From assembly GCA_016787085.1 (NCBI GenBank), contig JAEUVJ010000030.1, positions 1-64,000 on the forward strand: DNA of 64,000 nucleotides, given 5' to 3'. Below are positions 62,631 to 64,000 of the stretch, piece after piece. The DNA comes from Chitinophagaceae bacterium (GTDB lineage Bacteria > Bacteroidota > Bacteroidia > Chitinophagales > Chitinophagaceae). The stretch's first letter is position 1. Every line of letters starts with the position of its first letter. A program made the position numbers and the translations under genes. A model generated the notes under the pieces. It was not told where the DNA came from. It ran no database searches and saw nothing but the letters and a program-made list of their open reading frames with translations.

Positions 62631-64000
62631 ATGAAACCACCCAGAACCACTCCTGTCATCATTGTGTTATTATTGCTGCTGGCTTTTGCCACTAAAGCGC
62701 AACACAAATTAAGTTCAGTAAAAGTATTTGTTCCGGCTTCACCTTCAGAACGGCAAGAAGTGATCGCTTTGCTTCAGCTCGACCATTTCCGCCAGGCCAA
62801 TGGCATTATCTATGCAGAGATCGGCGAAGAAGACCTCGCCAGGCTAAAAGCATCAGGGTTTAAATATGAAGTACTGATCGAAGATGTCGGGGCCGATCTT
62901 GAAAATAAGAACAAGCCTTATTTTGAAGCAAGAAAAAAAGGATGGATAGATATTGACGGTAAGCCAACGGAGAAAGGCATTGCCTCCAAAGTAGCTTTCG
63001 AACAAACAGGCGGGCTGATCAATAATATCATCCCTACTCCCGCTGCATTCCAGGTTTATGGCACATTGGGGGGATATTATTCGTATGCGCAAATGGTGAC
63101 GGCAATGGACAATCTTGTTACCGCTTATCCGTCACTGGTTCAAAAGACCTCGCTTGGCAAATCTGTAGAGAACCGGGACATCTGGTGTATTAAGATATCC
63201 GACAATGCAGGCACTGATGAAACAGGTGAGCCCGAAGTATTGTATATGGGACTTCAGCATGCCAGGGAAGCTATCGGTGGCAGTAGTATGATCTTTTTTA
63301 TGCAGTACCTCTGCGAGAATTACACTGTCAATTCACGCATAAAAGACCTGGTGGATAACCGGGAGATATATATTATACCCTGTATGAACCCGGATGGTTG
63401 GGAGTATAACCGCAGTACCAATCCGAACGGAGGAGGAGGATGGCGAAAGAACAGAAAAGTGATCAGGGCAGCGCCAGCCCCTGTTCAGTACGGGGTTGAT
63501 CTGAACAGGAACTGGGGAGTTGACTGGGCAAATTGTTCCGCTCCTATACTGGGATCACCCACTTCCTGCGGATCTGGCACCAATACTTCCGCTACTGAAA
63601 CCTACTGGGGTGCATCTGTATTTTCAGAACCGGAGACACAGGCAGTGAGGGATTTCACTTTATCCCATCATCTTGTTGCCATGATTGATCAGCATGCGTA
63701 TGGTCCTTATTATTCGTTGCCATTCGGAAGACCGAGCCTGCATAATACACCCGATTCGCTTTCGGCAGTTCAGCAGCAGTTCTATACGGCTGTTCCGGCT
63801 TTGATGGGCACATATAATGGAATGCGTGCTGGCAATAGTATTCAGTCGGTCGGTTACGAAGTAGCGGGAGGAGTAAAGGACTGGATGCTGAAAGGTTCGA
63901 TCGGAACCGGGACGAAAGGGATGGTGTATGGAATGACGGGGGAAGGAGCAGCCGGCGGAGGTTCGGGGGGAACCTATAGTAATTTCTGGGCACCGGCCAG
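62631..64000 (+). CDS. Secreted M14 zinc carboxypeptidase, partial (runs off the window), paralogue of 53772
   Basis: 456 complete codons are present and the frame continues beyond 64000. Start ATG 62631 gives the signal peptide MKPPRTTPVIIVLLLLLAFA ending TKAQ. Propeptide (KVFVPASPSERQEVIALLQLDHF) and peptidase domains parallel the 53772 protein: GLQHAREAIGG with His210 and Glu213, NPDGWEYN, DLNRNWGVDWANCS, DQHAYGPYYSLPFGRPS and YGMTGEGAAGG with the catalytic Glu. It probably also ends in a sorting domain outside the window. Confidence 0.92.
   Translation, partial: MKPPRTTPVIIVLLLLLAFATKAQHKLSSVKVFVPASPSERQEVIALLQLDHFRQANGIIYAEIGEEDLARLKASGFKYEVLIEDVGADLENKNKPYFEARKKGWIDIDGKPTEKGIASKVAFEQTGGLINNIIPTPAAFQVYGTLGGYYSYAQMVTAMDNLVTAYPSLVQKTSLGKSVENRDIWCIKISDNAGTDETGEPEVLYMGLQHAREAIGGSSMIFFMQYLCENYTVNSRIKDLVDNREIYIIPCMNPDGWEYNRSTNPNGGGGWRKNRKVIRAAPAPVQYGVDLNRNWGVDWANCSAPILGSPTSCGSGTNTSATETYWGASVFSEPETQAVRDFTLSHHLVAMIDQHAYGPYYSLPFGRPSLHNTPDSLSAVQQQFYTAVPALMGTYNGMRAGNSIQSVGYEVAGGVKDWMLKGSIGTGTKGMVYGMTGEGAAGGGSGGTYSNFWAPA

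Noticed and set aside
1..64000. tRNA or rRNA genes, riboswitches
   Set aside because: I saw no cloverleaf, rRNA or riboswitch consensus. A covariance-model scan could still find small RNAs.

Overview
The window looks like a chromosome segment from a Bacteroidota bacterium, most likely of the Chitinophagaceae/Chitinophagales type. The support is a FecI-type sigma factor, FecR anti-sigma factor, SusC-like TonB receptor with STN domain and SusD lipoprotein in one locus; six or seven large secreted proteins, most with visible type IX secretion (T9SS) sorting domains; an RHS pair with a DUF6443-type N-terminus; LytTR regulators; and dispersed GC-rich repeats typical of this group. No rRNA, tRNA or CRISPR array was recognised. 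All identifications rest on reading the sequence; no database search was possible.

Layout. 1-4.4 kb: small conserved hypothetical genes, a Crp/Fnr regulator and a stand-alone LytTR DNA-binding protein. 4.4-17.8 kb: an RHS polymorphic-toxin locus. It holds an outer-membrane coiled-coil/barrel protein, a 1279-residue YD-repeat protein, an exported glutathione-peroxidase homologue with all four catalytic positions replaced, and a 1453-residue RHS protein ending in a papain/NlpC-like cysteine-peptidase toxin with its immunity gene. A displaced RHS-core/JAB-metalloprotease cassette with a lipoprotein immunity gene follows. Three 21-bp-phased direct repeats, of the type LytTR proteins bind, precede the locus. 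17.8-21.1 kb: an unknown membrane protein and a PIN-toxin / XRE-ImmA antitoxin pair, each followed by a related 64-bp repeat. 21.3-24.6 kb: a CBASS anti-phage operon (HNH-glycine-zipper protein, DUF2188-like protein, patatin phospholipase CapV, CD-NTase, E2-like protein). capV contains a perfect 34-bp palindrome. 24.6-25.2 kb: two paralogous small XRE regulators with a duplicated 20-bp operator, one copy directly in front of the sigma factor gene.

25.2-38.9 kb: an ECF sigma / FecR / SusC / SusD / TlpA-like thioredoxin uptake locus, followed on the other strand by a small secreted protein, a MauE-like membrane protein and an AraC regulator. The sigma and FecR genes are separated by an unrecognised three-gene operon (small beta-rich protein, secreted barrel-like protein, six-TM coiled-coil membrane protein), which has its own terminator and three 22-bp-phased direct repeats upstream. 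A 19-bp motif from these repeats recurs upstream of the LytTR gene 22 kb away, suggesting a shared regulon. 39.2-41.7 kb: ABC transporter (ATPase, permease) plus a LolA-like carrier. 42-64 kb: secreted proteins, namely two PQQ-sugar-dehydrogenase-like propellers, a large adhesin-like protein, two M14 carboxypeptidases and two GEVED proteins in the order M14-GEVED-GEVED-M14, with pdxA embedded.

The liveliest parts are the two putative LytTR operator arrays and the unknown operon, the CBASS operon with unusual accessory genes and the palindrome, the pseudo-peroxidase in the RHS locus, and coding sequences (fecR, susC, a small membrane protein) into which dispersed repeats have been incorporated.
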